Below are positions 5,677 to 5,724 of a stretch of 5,724 nucleotides of DNA, piece by piece. Location: contig JBBQPM010000303.1 of assembly GCA_038217425.1 (NCBI GenBank), forward strand, positions 1 through 5,724, written 5' to 3'. Position 1 is the stretch's first letter; the number at the start of each line of letters is the position of its first letter. The position numbers and the translations under genes were made by a program. The notes under the pieces are model-generated. The model did not search any database, was not told the DNA's origin, and was given only the letters and a program-made list of their open reading frames with translations. The stretch comes from JAIEPT01 sp038217425 (GTDB lineage: Bacteria; Planctomycetota; Planctomycetia; Gemmatales; Gemmataceae).

Positions 5677-5724
5677 GTAAGCGCCTGGTGTAACCGCACG
5701 GGATGCTGTGCTCCAGGCGCTTAC
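5677..5724. repeat. Inverted repeat at the right window edge
   Basis: GTAAGCGCCTGG (5677-5688) and its exact reverse complement CCAGGCGCTTAC (5713-5724) flank a 24-nt centre holding a second small dyad (GCAC at 5696-5699, GTGC at 5708-5711). The right arm ends at the last base of the window, so its true extent is unknown. It could be a terminator for a gene beyond the edge or a dispersed palindromic repeat. Confidence 0.65.

Noticed and set aside
5079..5699. 206-codon minus-strand open frame over the lipoprotein gene
   Set aside because: It is in another frame from the lipoprotein, is Arg/Pro-rich without domains, and runs through the terminator and promoter.

Overview
The window is GC-rich bacterial DNA. 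It reads best as a chromosomal segment from a planctomycete-type organism. This is an inference from three things: the Calvin-subtype class II aldolase, a small secreted lipoprotein with a 'GKVTYNG' start, and several long perfect palindromes between genes. No marker gene here proves the lineage. Codon use is strongly C/G-ending in most genes and a little looser in the middle of the TPM-domain gene.

Layout, left to right. (1) 1-567, minus: N-terminal half of a non-hydrolysing UDP-N-acetylglucosamine 2-epimerase (WecB type), running off the left edge. (2) 568-669: a short divergent intergenic gap. (3) 670-2709, plus: a secreted 679-residue protein that joins an SMP-30/gluconolactonase-like propeller to a PQQ-type glucose/sorbosone dehydrogenase propeller. 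(4) 2710-2856: a convergent gap made almost entirely of two inverted repeats, a 12-bp hairpin and an element of about 111 bp with 32-bp arms. (5) 2857-3861, minus: class II fructose-bisphosphate aldolase. (6) 3862-3976: a divergent promoter region with two overlapping promoters. (7) 3977-5041, plus: an exported, membrane-anchored TPM-domain protein with a long Gly tail carrying repeated GDW motifs. (8) 5063-5102: a strong intrinsic terminator. (9) 5105-5530, minus: a small lipoprotein with its own recognisable promoter. (10) 5598-5724: non-coding, ending in another inverted repeat that reaches the right edge.

No operon is visible. Every adjacent gene pair is either divergent or convergent, so each gene is probably its own transcription unit, and hairpins sit in both convergent junctions. 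The genes cover unrelated household roles: nucleotide-sugar supply for surface polysaccharide, periplasmic sugar oxidation, glycolysis/gluconeogenesis, envelope maintenance and a lipoprotein of unknown role. No mobile element gene, CRISPR array, tRNA or rRNA was seen. The point most worth following up is the lactonase-like plus dehydrogenase fusion, whose two halves could carry out consecutive steps of aldose oxidation. Next are the palindromic repeats at gene ends.
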